64,000 nucleotides of DNA from Hawksworthiomyces lignivorus. Lineage: Eukaryota; Ascomycota; Sordariomycetes; Ophiostomatales; Ophiostomataceae. Positions 46,064 through 58,505 of the stretch are shown piece after piece. The position numbers were made by a program, and so were the translations under genes. The stretch spans positions 558,001-622,000 of the forward strand of contig NTMA01000004.1 in the NCBI GenBank assembly GCA_002917075.1, given 5' to 3'. A model generated the notes under the pieces. It saw only the letters and a list, made by a program, of their open reading frames with translations, had not been told where the DNA came from and searched no databases. Each line of letters opens with the position of its first letter. Positions within the stretch are counted from its first letter, which is position 1.

Positions 46064-48950
46064 CTACCGCTCATTCGTACCATATTGCTCAGGTAGGTCA
46101 ATGTCCCACCCAGGTCGTTCGATCAGAACAACCTCCAGAACGGGATAAGGCGGCGAGGAGGAGACTGTACGGCCGACTGCAGACTCTTGCAGCGACGCTA
46201 TGCCCAGAATTGGCCGGTACTTGAAGCTATGCCACCATCGCGTTGTCTGAGCCTGCTGCTGCTGGCGTTGCAGCTGGTTGTTCTTGTCTTTGTTTTTCTT
46301 CGACGTCTTCTCCTCGCTAGATTCTCCCATCTTCACGTCTTCATCGCTCTCGTCGTCTTCGTCATCATCGTCGTCATCCATGTCGCTGTCGAGTAGGCCC
46401 CGCTTGACGTCGCCTGCATCCTCAAACTCTACATCTTCCCACTGGTTTGCGCTAGCAACGTCACCGTCTTTCTGCACTGCAACCTGCACTCTATGCGGCC
46501 CTAGTTGGCCGATGGTCATCTTTCCACCGGCGCCAGTATCGTCGCCACGCTTCCGCTTCTGTGGCTTTGCTGGCTGCTGGCGGAGCTCGCGGCTCGTCGG
46601 CACAACGGCAGAAGAGGAAGATGCAACTGCTGCGTCACTGTCCACCGTCGCTGTCGGTTCCACTGATGTATTTATCATGAAAACGAACGAGACGCCGTAA
46701 ATAAACAGCCGCGGGCCCTGCCATAGCGCACCCTTGGCCACGTCGCGGATGTTGCGAAACTCGAGTGGTAGACTAGCGGGATTCAGTCGACGCTGCCAGG
46801 GCACCAGCCGGGCGAGCTGTGGGTGAAACGCAAAGAGGCGGGATGTAGCCGTAACAACCAGTAAAACGTAGTCGCGTGCCACCGCACCTTCGCCGTTGCC
46901 ATCGCTTTCATCTGCGGAGCTAGTCAAGCTGGTCGCCCCTGGCACGTCAGGTGCAAAAGAGAGGACTACAGGGGCGGAAGAAAGCTTTGGGAACTGCTTT
47001 GCTCGCGGGTTGAGAATCCATCTCTCTTCCTCGTCGCCGTCGTCTTCTTCAGGTGCATCTGCATTGGCGTTGCTGCTGTCCGCTCTGCCAAAAATCCACG
47101 TATCAACGTAGCCAGAGAGATCGGCAGTTGCCAACATCTTGCTGTCGGGTGAGAAGGCTATCTTTGTGATACGCCTGCCGTAGCGTCCGAGGCCGCTGTC
47201 GAGCTCGCTCCGGGGAATGGACCGCTTCAACCGAGATAGGCGGGCGGGCTGTGGCGCAAAAGACAGCGTTGGAGCAGACGCAGCGTCGTCACCCTCTTGG
47301 CGTGTGACCTCGAAGATGGTCACGTAGTTCGCGTCGCCGTGGGTGAGGCACACCCAGCGACCGTCGGGTGAGATGGCCAGGTCAGTGGCACCCTTGGACG
47401 CGACCGACGGAGGAACAATTACACGAGAGATGACGAGCTTGCCGACAGGCGGCTTCCACAGGCGGAAGGCCTTGATCTCGGCGATCGTCGCCACGACCAC
47501 GAGAGACCCATCAGCGCTGATAGCAGCTGCGGTGATGTTTGCTTCGCCACTGATACCAATGTGACCAATGTGGGTGCCTTTTTGGTCAGCTGCGCCTCTA
47601 GAAATAATGTGGCACGCGGTGGGCCGGTTCAACTTAATCTCGGTAGTCTTATCCTCATCCTCGCCTACCAAATCGGCGAATGATTTGAACGTATAGACGT
47701 TCACTTCCCTATTCCACCAGCAGATCACTCGCCTGGCTTCCGGAGCACTGGCTACAGGTACGGCCTGGGGCAAGTGGGATAACGTGCGGTGGTTCTCTCT
47801 GCCGGATTTCTTGAGGGGGAGAAGCACAGGTGCAGCGTCGGGTCCTAAGTAGTGTTAGAATTAAATAGACACAAAGATCTCTATTCAGATAATGGAAAAA
47901 AAAATTAGACTTACCTCCTGCAACGACGACGCTCATTCCTTTAGCCTCGAAGGCCGCCATAGTCTTTACGTCGTGCTGGTGGTAGCGCCGGTGCCAGACC
48001 TTTGTCCAGCGCCCTGGACGGCTGTCCATTTCACGGTACACTACGATGCGGCGGTCCATGCCGCCGCTGAAGATGGCCGACCCGTCGGCGCTGGTCGTCA
48101 GGCTCAGTACGTCCTCTGTATGACCCTGGATGCGCTGGGCCTGCGTGTACGTCTTGCCATCCCAGATGCAGATCTGCCCTGTGGCATCACCTGAGACGAT
48201 GTCACCACCTGGTAGGCAACGTATGGACCACACAATTATGTCCTTGGCGCCACCGGCGAAGTCGCGGCCAAGCGTCATAGAGTGCAAGATAGCACCATTG
48301 CGAATGTCGAAGACGCGGATGGTGCTGTCAGAGCAGCCAGCAACGGCGAGACGACGAGTCTGAAAGGTGACACATGTGATTCTGACGCTCTTCTTGTGTG
48401 TGCGGAATTGGCGCTGGAAGCGCAAGTCGTCGTCCTCTGTTGTGTACACCACAAGGCTGCCGTCCATAGTGCCGCCAACGAGGCGCTGGACCGATGCCGA
48501 CGACGATTCTTCCGCAGCGGTAGTAGATGCAAGTTTGGGCTGTACCGCCATGCACCAGATATTGCCGTGCTGGCCAGTGGCGTGGCGCTTCGCGCAGGCC
48601 TTTTCAAGATCCCACTCAGTAATCGCATTGGTGTGGCCGATGCTGAACAGCCGCAGCCGGCCATGGCTTGTGACGCTGCCGCCGTTGCCGTTGTCCAGCT
48701 CTTCGTCATCGCCGACCACCCAGGCAAGGTCCTCGACGCTGCGGTCTCCTGCACCAGGGATGATCATCTCCTGCAACCAGGTGCCTTGCATGGGATTCCA
48801 GATCTCGATGTCGCCATTTTGACGTCCAATGGCTAGCCGTGCAGGTACATTTTTGCTGTTTTTGTCGATGGGAATGTGTGGGTGAGAGAAGGCGACGGCA
48901 TTGATGGCCGAGGCTGCATACTCGACAAAACGGGTCCGATGAATATCCAT
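46064..48950 (-). CDS. UTP4: U3 snoRNP protein UTP4 (cirhin), WD40
   Basis: Exons 47915-48950 and 46064-47844 give 938 aa. UTP4 belongs to the t-UTP/UTP-A complex of the small-subunit processome in the nucleolus, which binds the 5' external spacer of pre-rRNA. The N-terminus MDIHRTRFVEYAASAINAVA is the family start. WD40-type repeats fill two beta-propellers (for example LAVAGCSDSTIRVFDIRNG and IFSGGMDRRIVVY in the first). A strongly acidic insert (DMDDDDDDEDDESDED) precedes the conserved C-terminal KYRPILGIASL part, and the protein ends near ERPGWDIDLPEQY. The 70-nt intron joins VVVAGG to PDAAPVLLPL. It is divergent from the nicotinate phosphoribosyltransferase gene. Confidence 0.94.
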
Positions 48951-50148
48951 CTTCCGCAGCCTTTTGTTTTGTCCGTTTCCTCCTCTATTTGCTGTTTCCT
49001 AATTTCTTTCCCTTCCCCTTCTCTTTCACCTAGTTGTCGGTCTGTGGTGATTTGAACTTTCGTATATCGATACAGTTTCAGTTGTCTGGCCGAGAGATAT
49101 GTTATTATTAATATAAGACTGTCTGGCCTTTGGGATCGATGTGTGACTGTTTGTGTGTATATATGTTATTTATTCATCGCGCCTGCCTCGTTTTCTTCTC
49201 ATTTTTTTTTTTCCCCTTCACTTTTGGACTGCTCTTTCCCTATTACCAAAACTTTTTTTTTCTGCCTACCAATTTATTTTTCTGCCGCTTCTTCTTTTTC
49301 ACCGCCCTGACATGCTCTCCCACCGCCCACGCTTAACCAGAAATGGCGTACAAGTGGGATGACCGCTAATGAATGTACGTAGTGCAACCGCATCATCACT
49401 ATAGCCGTGTAAACGTCAGCTGTGAACTGGACGATCAGCCCGATAACAGGCGAACGGCACATGCGTTAATTCCGCTTCTGCAGGCAATAATTCCCCCCCG
49501 CAGGTCGTTTATTACAGGGTCTAGCACCGTTCCTCCGTACAAGCGGGCGGCAGCGGACGGCAGCTTCAGCACCATTTTCGTCTCCTATTTCGGACTTAGT
49601 GGTGCGTCATCTCCTTCACTTTTTCTCATTTCTCTAACGAATTTCCAACATCATCAGATGGTGCTCTTTGTTTTGATTATTTCAGACTGCGTGACATCTG
49701 TTTCATTTTTGCTACGCGTTTTGTCGTCTCTCTGAGAAGAGTGAGGGCGGAACTACAGCTGCATATGAGACGATAGGCGGGGCTGCGTCTTATAAGAGAA
49801 ACGACGTCTTGCTACTGCATCTCTCTTTCTTAAATTTTTTTTTCTTTTTTCTTTTTGGTTTGATTTCTCTCTGTCCACCTCTTTTCATTTTCTCTCGTTT
49901 TCTGGACGTTCAAGTTTTTGGATACGTTTACTTGCATTTCATGTTACTGGGAGGTCATACAAATCCTACATCTCATACCTCTTCCATACCGGCCGGGCGT
50001 CCTTCTGAGAAGGCTGTGCAGCTCAAGGTTACCAGGGCTGAACCTGCGCTACCAGAAGAGAGCTTATAAAGCCATATCTTAGCTACTCTATTTTGAGTTT
50101 CCTTTTCCTCTGCCTCTTGTGTCAGAGTCATCACCCCCCACCCCAGCT
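48951..50148. promoter_or_regulatory. Divergent promoter of UTP4 and the nicotinate phosphoribosyltransferase gene
   Basis: These 1.2 kb are rich in T and CT on the plus strand, with T runs near 49201-49212 and 49251-49261. No other gene was found. Pyrimidine tracts just upstream of 50149 fit a leader. Confidence 0.45.
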
Positions 50149-51706
50149 ATGGACTTCAACTCCTCGTCCCCCTACCCTGAGGGGGTCATCTCCTTCCTAG
50201 ACACCGACTTGTACAAGCTGACGATGCAATGTGCCGTCCTCAAGTACTACAAGGATGTGCCTGTCACGTACTCGTTTACCAACCGCACCCCCGAGAAGAA
50301 GCTGTCCCGCACTGCCTTCCAATGGCTGAGCGAGCAGGTCCACAAGCTCGGCAACATCTCCCTGTCCAACGAAGAGCTCGCTTTTCTACAGACCCACTGC
50401 CCCTACCTCTCACCCGCCTACCTGGACTTTCTCAAGGAGTTCCGCCTGAACCCGCGTGAGGAGGTGACTATGACGTTCCTGCCGACGGCGCCGGCCGGCG
50501 CTGCTGACGCCGGCGAGTCGCCGGACGACATTGGCGACATTAACATTGCTATCCACGGCACATGGGTCGACACGATCCTGTACGAGATCCCCATCCTGGC
50601 GCTGACGTCCGAGGCCTACTTCAAGTTCATGGACACGGACTGGAACTACAGCGGGCAGCAGGAGCGCGCGTACTTCAAGGGCCTGCGGTTCCTCGAGGCC
50701 GGCTGCGTGCTGTCCGAGTTCGGCACGCGCCGCCGCCGCGACTACCATACGCAGGCGCTCGTCTTCCGCGGCCTGGTGCAGGCCAGCCGCGAGGCCGAGA
50801 TGCGCGGCATAAAAGAGGGCAAGCTGTCCGGCACCAGCAACGTCCACCTGGCCATGCGCTTCAACATCCCGCCCGTCGGCACCGTCGCCCACGAGTGGTT
50901 CATGGGCATCGCCGCCCTCACCGGCCGCTACACCGAGGCCTCCGAGGAGGCCCTGTGCCGCTGGGTCGGCTGCTTCGGCGAGGGCGTCCTGGGCATCGCC
51001 CTGACCGACACCTTTGGCACCCCCGAGTTCCTGCGCGAGTTCGGCCGCCCCGTGCGCCACCTGCACCTCGAGACCGCCCCCCGCCGTGCCGGCGGGCCGA
51101 CGCCCGCCGATTCCTTCACGTCGGCGGGCACGGCGGAGGCGGCAGCCGACGACGAGACGAGCAAGACGGCCAAGACGTACGCCCAGATCTTCACGGGCGT
51201 GCGCCAGGACTCGGGCGACCCGACCGAGTTCGTCAAGCTGATGCGCGCCTTCTACGACAAGCAGGGCATCACCGACAAGAAGGTCATCGTCTTCTCCGAC
51301 TCACTCAACCTCGAGCGCTGCCTGCAGTACAAGAAGGTGTCCGAGGCGGCCGGCTTCCAGCCCACCTTTGGTGTCGGCACCTACCTGACCAACGACTTTG
51401 TCAACCTCAAGACCGGCCTCAAATCCGTGCCGCTCAACATCGTCATCAAGCTGAGCTCCGCCAACGGCCGGCCTGCAGTGAAGATTAGGTTCGTAATTGT
51501 TTTTCTCACTTTCAGACTAAAGCGGCTTCTATCGCTTCGCATTGATGGACTAACACGCTCGCAGCGACAACGCCGGCAAGAACACGGGCGACAAGGCTAC
51601 GGTCGAGCGGGTCAAGCGCGAGCTGGGCTACGTCGAGAAGGAGTGGGAAGAGGGCGACGAGACGCGCCGCTGGGGCGCGGAAGATAAGCAGCCGAATAAG
51701 GCGTGA
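50149..51706 (+). CDS. NPT1: Nicotinate phosphoribosyltransferase
   Basis: Exons 50149-51488 and 51565-51706 give 493 aa. It converts nicotinate, PRPP and ATP to nicotinate mononucleotide, the first step of the Preiss-Handler NAD salvage path. The start is the ATG at 50149 ([20 protein letters not shown]); the frame is open upstream but without ATG. Family motifs are [11 protein letters not shown] at the N-terminus, [15 protein letters not shown]-like [28 protein letters not shown] and VRQDSGDP, then SDSLN near the phosphoribosyl site. A low-complexity loop of about 35 residues after [11 protein letters not shown] is longer than in yeast. The short last exon encodes [10 protein letters not shown] and a charged tail. 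It is convergent with the gene for the mitochondrial processing peptidase. Confidence 0.96.
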
Positions 51707-52654
51707 CGGGCATCAACTGACCTGTCCTTCCCAATTTTCATATGTTTTTTTTGTTGAATAGTAATATATCGGCGGAATTTTGTCATTTCTTCTCATCTTG
51801 GGTTTTTATGACGCAGCATCTACGCTTAGAGCATATACACTGGTCGCCTTACAATATACACAATCTCTTCTTTCCATCTCCATCCAGAGATGAGTGCGTT
51901 AACCTTTCTCGCTTGTTGCCTTGGGCAAGAGACTACTAAATAAGAGGCAAGCCGGACTTCTCTCTGCTAAACTCATAGGCGGCAATAGTAACCACTAGGG
52001 AACAAAATCTTAAAAAATATAGCATAGAATATCAAGGGAGCATAAAAATTGAACCGATAAAAGCAAAACCAAAAAAGAGAAGAAAACGAAAATAAAAAGG
52101 AAGTGAAAAACATTGAAAGGAGAAGAGAAAAAAAAAAAAACGTACAGCAGCGGGTATTCGCTGGTCGTCACCGACCCAACTACTAATCCGCCGATTACTG
52201 GTTTAACTAGGGGAGAGCGGACGGGATCCCGTGCTTTCCAGTATCTATGGCCGTACGTGAAAGAACTCAGTGCCAACTGCGTATAAGAAGTCCTGTGTGC
52301 TGTGGAGAACTCACATCTAACTCACATTAGAATCTCAGGTCAACAACAGTAAAGAGTCATTCTGCCGGCATTTAGTTGGAATATATATGTGTACACGCCA
52401 AGTTGAAATGGTTAACCTCTGCTCTCTTTCGCTCTATGTATCTACCTGCTACCTGCTTTGTTCCCGTCATGCTCCCCTGCCGCACAGCGTCCCATAGACA
52501 GAAAATGGGGAGTTTGAGATTCTACCACACCTATTAGTACACAAAAGAAACAAAAAAAAAAAAAAGGAGGTCCTCTCTGCATTTTATGTTTTTCTTTGGC
52601 CAGCAGCCCCTTTTTATGTATGATATTTCATTTCTTCCCTTCGTCCCCCGTTCC
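51707..52654. other. Convergent intergenic region, no gene seen
   Basis: AT-rich 3' flanks of two convergent genes, with A runs at 52130-52140 and 52554-52565. No ORF with family features was seen. Confidence 0.5.
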
Positions 52655-54400
52655 TTAGAAGTTCCTGCTCATATCCGCCCGGATACGGGCGTAGTCGAAC
52701 AGGTCCTCGATGCTGCCGACGGCGCTGATGGCAACGTCCTGGTCCCACAACTTCCGGTTGGCAAAGTCCATGACGTCCTTCTCCGTTATCGCGTCGATGC
52801 GGCGCTCGATCTCGCCGGGGCTAGACCGGCTGCCGGTGGTGATGATCTGGCGGCCAATGTCCTCGGCGACGGCGGTGGTGCCGTCGAGGGACAGCAGGAT
52901 CGAGGCCTTGAGCTGGGCCTTGGCGCGCTCAACCTCGGCCTGAGTCACGTTCAGGGACAGGCGCGACCACTCCCGCAGGGCGAAGTGGACGAGGTCGTCG
53001 ACGCGCGTCAGCTGGTCGGTGACGAGGTAGATGCCCCAGAGACTGCGCAAGATGTTAGCATCAGACATGATCTATGTATATCTTTATATACATGTATGGA
53101 TATAGAGACCGAACTTACCCAGTGTCGCTGTAGCTGGTGGAGAAGCTCATGAAGCTGTTGGCCAGGTTGTTCTTGTGTACGAAGCCGCTCAGCTTGCTGC
53201 CCTGGTGGGGGGCGTTGCCGAGGGCCTTGTCGTAGTTGCCGACGATGGCCTGCGTGACCAGGGCGGTGAAGTAGTCCTCGTCGTTCCAGCTGACACCCTC
53301 AACAGCGATGGCGATGTTGGCGGTGGGGATGGTGTCGTCGCGCACGCGGACGTCGGAGCCGATGAAGTCAGACTTCTTCTTGGACTCCAGGTAGGCGCCG
53401 GTCTGTGGGGAGGTGGCGGGCAGAGCGGTGAAGTTCTTCTCAGCGAGCTCGACGAGCTTCTCGTGGGGGATGCCGCCGGCACCGACCAGAACCATGCGGT
53501 CGGCAGTGTAGTTGGTCTTGATGTAGTTGACAAGCTCGGTGCGGGTGATCTCCTGGATGTTCTGGCGGGGACCCAGGATGGTGCGGCCCAGCGGCTGGTT
53601 CTGGAACGCCGTCGCGTGCAGGTGGTCGAAGACGACCTCCTCGAGCTGCTTCTCCACCTCCTCGGACTCGCGCAGGATCACATCGCGCTCCCGCTCAATG
53701 GCCGACTCCTCCAGCTTGGAGTTCTGCAGGATGTCCGCCAGGATGTCGACGCACTGCGGCACGTCCTCGTTGAGGGACTTGGCGAAGTACACGGTGTTCT
53801 CGCGCTGCAAGGACGTCAGCAAGATCCTTCTGCAATTCATTTGCCTCATGACCTCTTAGACAGGACTTACCGAGGTGTAGGCGTTCAGGTGAGCACCCAG
53901 GTTCTCAATCTCGAGCTCCAGCTGCTGCTGGGAGCGCTTGGCGGTACCCTAATTTGTTGTCTACATGTCAGCATCGCAACCCAACCCAAGGCCTCGCAGC
54001 CTGCCATCATTATCAAGCTTCCTATTTCTTCGAGTTTCGTACCTTGAAGGCCAGGTGCTCCAGGAAGTGTGCGGTGCCGTTCGTCTCGGTGGACTCGGCC
54101 CGGGAGCCGGCATCAATCCAGACACCGACGGTCGAGGTCTGGGCATAGGGCGAGTAGTGGGTGGCAACCTGTGTTTCTCTCCGTCAGCCATTGAGTCCAG
54201 AGAATCCATCCGATGCGTGCAGCAAGCCAATTGGGCCGCCAGCTTACCGTCAGGCCGTTTGACAGCGTGGTCGACTGCGTCTTCATGGCCGGGGTGGCCA
54301 CGGGGGTGGCAAGGCCTCGGCGCAGCGGAGGCAGCGTCAGACCGGCCCGGGGGGCCTTGAGGCCTCGCGAGAGGTTCAACGCCAGTCTTCTGGATGCCAT
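52655..54400 (-). CDS. Mitochondrial processing peptidase beta subunit (possibly also complex III core 1)
   Basis: Exons 54248-54400, 54043-54168, 53871-53948, 53119-53804 and 52655-53042 give 476 aa. This M16 metallopeptidase subunit cuts presequences from proteins entering the matrix. Zinc ligands are present: HFLEH (His85, Glu88, His89) and the distal Glu165 in [10 protein letters not shown]. The N-terminus is an Arg-rich presequence ([20 protein letters not shown]). [17 protein letters not shown] and the C-terminal half match the family. In Neurospora one protein serves both as the processing enhancing protein (beta-MPP) and as core protein I of the bc1 complex; since the catalytic site is intact here, the same double use is plausible. 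It is divergent from the GH36 gene over 647 bp. Confidence 0.96.
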
Positions 54401-55047
54401 AGCGGGCAGAGAGAATGGACTGGCAGAGGGTGCGGTCGAAAGAAGAAGATTGTGGGAGTGGAGGACGGATTGAGTGAATTTGGCGGGTGTGCGTGGAGCT
54501 GCGCAGAAAGGCGAAAGGTCAGAAATCTTTCGATGTGCACCATTTTTGTTTTTCTCTCGCTCGGCTTTAGCAGGCTGCTAGTAGAATGGCTCACAGCATA
54601 GAAAATTGTGGATGCCTCGTCCGTCAGGCCAAAGCGGAAAGCTCAGCCCGGAAACGACCGAATACAAAAATTACCTCAACGCCCATTGGACCGGTATTTT
54701 ATGTCATGTGACTGATCATGCGGATTTTGTGCTGCCATTTTTTTGCATGGTCTATGTGCAATGCTTTGTACATGTATAAATGGCATTATGCAATATGCCA
54801 TGCTTCTGCCATGCCCCTTCCTGCATCTGCATCTTGTGACGTCCGCCTGGCGAACGTTAATGGACCACGAAGGGGGTCATGTGCATTGAAAAAGAAGTGG
54901 ACACATGAAGCATCTGCACAGAAATTAATAATATTAGAAAAAGGGAAAAAAAAAGAAAAGTGCTGAATTGAATAATGAGTGACGAATGCTGCAAGAGAAA
55001 TACACCGTCTTGCAATTGAAATCTGCTAGTTTATATATCAACAAAAT
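54401..55047. promoter_or_regulatory. Divergent promoter of beta-MPP and GH36 genes
   Basis: A CCAAT box in reverse (ATTGG) lies at 54685-54689, about 285 bp upstream of the beta-MPP start, where a Hap-complex site would fit a respiratory-chain gene. A TATATA at 55032-55037 lies near the GH36 start. Nothing coding was found. Confidence 0.4.
55032..55037 (+). promoter_or_regulatory. TATA-like element before the GH36 gene
   Basis: TATATA lies only 11 bp before the first ATG (55048) but 125 bp before the next in-frame ATG (55162). If it is the real TATA box, translation more likely starts at 55162. Confidence 0.3.
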
Positions 55048-58000
55048 ATGGGTCAACAAGAGGGTGAGTATAGCTTTGCGGCAGAGTTCAAGGCGTTTCT
55101 GCCGAAGAAGAGGGAGCTGAAGACGAGACGGCCTCGCGCTGGAGATGCCATCTTGGAGACCATGGGTGTCGCTGCTTCCATCGCTACGTATCCGCCTCTC
55201 GGCCAGGTGACCCAGCTGCCGGACGGAAACATCACTTTCTACGCGGTGTTGGAAACAAAGAAAGAAGCAGCTGAAAAAGACGCCGCAGCGCCAAACCGCT
55301 GGCAGGTCGCGCTGTGGCATACCTCTGCCGCGAGGGACGAGGAGAAAGAAGAAGAGTACAGTAGTGACGCAGAGTGGACCGAGACACAACTTTTACCGGT
55401 GGATGAGACCGAGGAAGAAAGGGGAAATTTTCTGACCTTACAAGACGTGGATCCGTCCGCAGTGCGGCACTACTATCGCGGCTCCGTCACGGCCAAGGGC
55501 CTGCTGCATTTTACGGCAAAATTTCGTGACACTGCAGGGAGCGGTGATGGCAAAGCCGAAGCAGCCTGGCACTGGGTCCGCGATGTGCAGCATATAGACG
55601 ACGGAACCGTGGTAGTCAACGCCGGGGCTAGTCAGACAAGCTGGCCGAGCTGGATTGGAGGACCAGTTGATAAAGTAGTACCGCTGGAGAAGCTCAATCT
55701 TAGCGAGACGGAGACGCAGGAGAGTGAGTCGCTTGCGGATCTTGTCAAAGGCCTTAACCCGGCGTTTCACGTCACATCGCCTAGAAGTCAGTGCCCAGGC
55801 ACTCAGCTTTGGGCACTCGATGTTCCGGCCAAGGGCGCAGAAGACGATAAGTCCTCGTATACAAATGTGACAGTCGGTCTACCGTGGGGAGATTTCCTCA
55901 GGTGAGTTCTTCCCAGAGTGAATTATTTGTTAGATGAGGTCCCTGGTCTGTTGCTAAATCCATTTCCCCGGCTTGTGTGAGTAGATGGTTCGCACTTGTT
56001 CGCATATGGACGCCATGGCTGGCACCGCGTCACGGCCGGACAAAGCTGGATCTTGATTTGGATGCTGTATTATGCTCTTTTCTCAGCCCTGGCGGACGCC
56101 ATCTCGTTTTCTTGGCCATCAGTGGTGTGAAGAATGTCCTGAGTGTATTTCAAAGTGACGAGTCTGGCAATCTGGTCTTGAATGTGCGTATCAAGGGGTC
56201 TCCGATGTATCACCTTTTATTTTGTCTAATGATATTACTAGGTGCGGAACGATAGCCTGGATGAAGAAAAGGCAATTCTCCTAGTCTCTGTGGGAGACAA
56301 TTTCGAGAGTGCAATTGCCGCCGTCATGTACCACGCGAGAAGCTTGGTGGGCGGATATTATGCATCTTCAAAAGACCTCCAAAATGAGATACAAAAATTT
56401 AACGACGATTTCAACCCTGCGTGGGTCGAGAATTGGTACGATGGTCTTGGATTCTGTAAGCTCACGCTGTTTTCCCTTGTCTGTCTCTCTCTTTTGTTTG
56501 ATGTCTTAAATATATTGATGCAAAAAGGCACATGGAATGCACTCGGCCAAAACTTATCCGAGGAGAAAATTGTCAAGGCTGTCGACACACTGACCGACTA
56601 CGGTATCAAGATCGCTAGCTTGATCATCGACGATAACTGGCAGTCGTTGGACCGCCGTGGAGATGGCCAGTTCCAGTATTCATGGGAGCGGTTCGAGGCC
56701 GACCCTGCCCAGTTCCCCGGCGGCCTGAAGCACACCGTGAGCCGGATCCGGGAGAAGCACCCGCACGTTCAGCATATCGCCGTCTGGCACGCCCTGCTAG
56801 GCTATTGGGGCGGAATCTCCCCAGATGGCGATCTTGCTCGGCAGTACAAGACATTGGTCGTCGACCGCGAACATCCAAAGCGGCGCAATCTGCCAGTTGC
56901 AGGTCCCATGACGGTGGTGGCAGAGGAAGACGTGGATCGGTTCTACGATGATTTCTATCGATTTCTGGTGGCTGCTGGCGTCGACGGTGTCAAGACCGAT
57001 GCCCAGTTCATGATGGACACGTGGGTGTCGGCGTCTGCGCGGCGCAGTCTCACGACGGCTTATCAGGACGCATGGACGATAGCAACGCTGCGACACTTCA
57101 GCAGCCGAGCCATCTCGTGCATGTCGCAGACGCCGCCCATCTTGTTCCACTCGCAAATGCCGCAGAACCGTCCCGCAATGCTTGTGCGCAACTCGGACGA
57201 CTTCTTCCCGGACGTGCCGGCTTCGCACCCGTGGCACGTCTGGACCAACGCCCACAACAGCTTGCTTACCCAGCACCTTAACATCCTGCCGGACTGGGAT
57301 ATGTTCCAGACCGTGCACGGCTATTCTGGCTTCCACGCCGCCGCGCGCTGCGTTAGCGGTGGGCCCATCTACATCACTGACGAGCCGGGCAAGCACGACC
57401 TAGATCTGCTGCAGCAGATGACGGGCGAATCTGTACACGGCAAGACAGTGATCTTCCGGCCCAGCGTGGTCGGCCGGTCCCTTGACCAGTACGTCGGTTT
57501 TCACGACAACGTCCTCCTAAAAATAGGGAGCTACCACGGTAAATTTTGTCCCATCCTTGTATTTACATGGCTCGGCTGTAAAGCGACTAACAATGTGCTA
57601 GGCAATGCATCTTCCGGCACCGGCTTTCTGGCCGCCTTCAACGTCTCTGACCAGCCGCTGCATGAGATCATCCCCCTGGCACGGGTGCCCGGCGTGGTCG
57701 ATGACGGCAAGACGCAGTACGTGGTGCGCGCACATAGCTCGGGCCGCGTGACGGGCCAGCCTGTGAGATCCGACGCCCTGCTGACGGCATCCCTGGCCGT
57801 CTACAAGTACGACATCTTCAGTGCGTACCCAGTGTTGTCCTTTCCGTTCGGCCCCCATGACACGAGCAGTGACCCCGCCAAAGTGCTGTATCTGGCCGTC
57901 CTCGGCCTCGTTGGCAAGATGGCCGCCGCTGCCACCATAGTGAGCACGTCCGCCGAACGGCGGAGCGACACCGGCCGCATCACACTGACCGCATCGCTCA

Positions 58001-58230
58001 AGGCGCCGGGCGTGCTCGGCCTGTACGTCTCGGAGTTAGACCGCATGACCGTCGCGGACAATTTTCTGGTGACAATGCGGGAACTGCCGATCCCGGCGCA
58101 CTGCGTGGCCGTGTCCAAGCAGGATCCCTATGTGCTAGAGATCGACACAGCCCGGGCATGGAAGGAGCTGAACTTTGCGCCGATGTGGAATAACGAGGTG
58201 CAGCTCACGGTGTACATTTCGACGGACTGA
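55048..58230 (+). CDS. GH36 alpha-galactosidase / raffinose-synthase-like protein
   Basis: Exons 55048-55901, 55985-56183, 56242-56455, 56528-57538 and 57602-58230 give 968 aa, or 930 aa from the alternative ATG at 55162 (ACCATGG context, MGVAASIATYPPLGQ), which aligns better with the usual family start. The family (raffinose synthase / Sip1-like) acts on alpha-galactosides; no signal peptide is seen, so it is likely cytosolic. The N-terminal beta domain is followed by a TIM barrel with GLGFCTWNALGQ, IIDDNWQS, the nucleophile Asp580 in GVKTDAQFMMD, and the acid/base region PDWDMF (Asp678/680). A C-terminal beta domain follows. All four introns are GT-AG and in frame. Substrate (raffinose, stachyose, galactosyl lipids) cannot be read from sequence. 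Confidence 0.92.
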
Positions 58231-58505
58231 GAAATGCAAGAGAGAAGCTGGATATGTTGGTTTCCATCACACTACAGACGAACAAAGAGCAGAGATAGAA
58301 TAGACAATAGTATTTTCCCACATTGGATTGCATGCAGTTGTTTTTGTGTGTTATTCCATGTAAGTTCATATTAAAAGTAGAATGGAGGAAAATTCCTCCT
58401 TTCAAGTTCTCCAGCCAATACAGCGACAATTTTATTCCTTCTTTTCATTAACATCGGATTTTTTTGTTTTTTTTTTGTTTTGGAGTCAATCTTCTCTTTT
58501 GTCAT

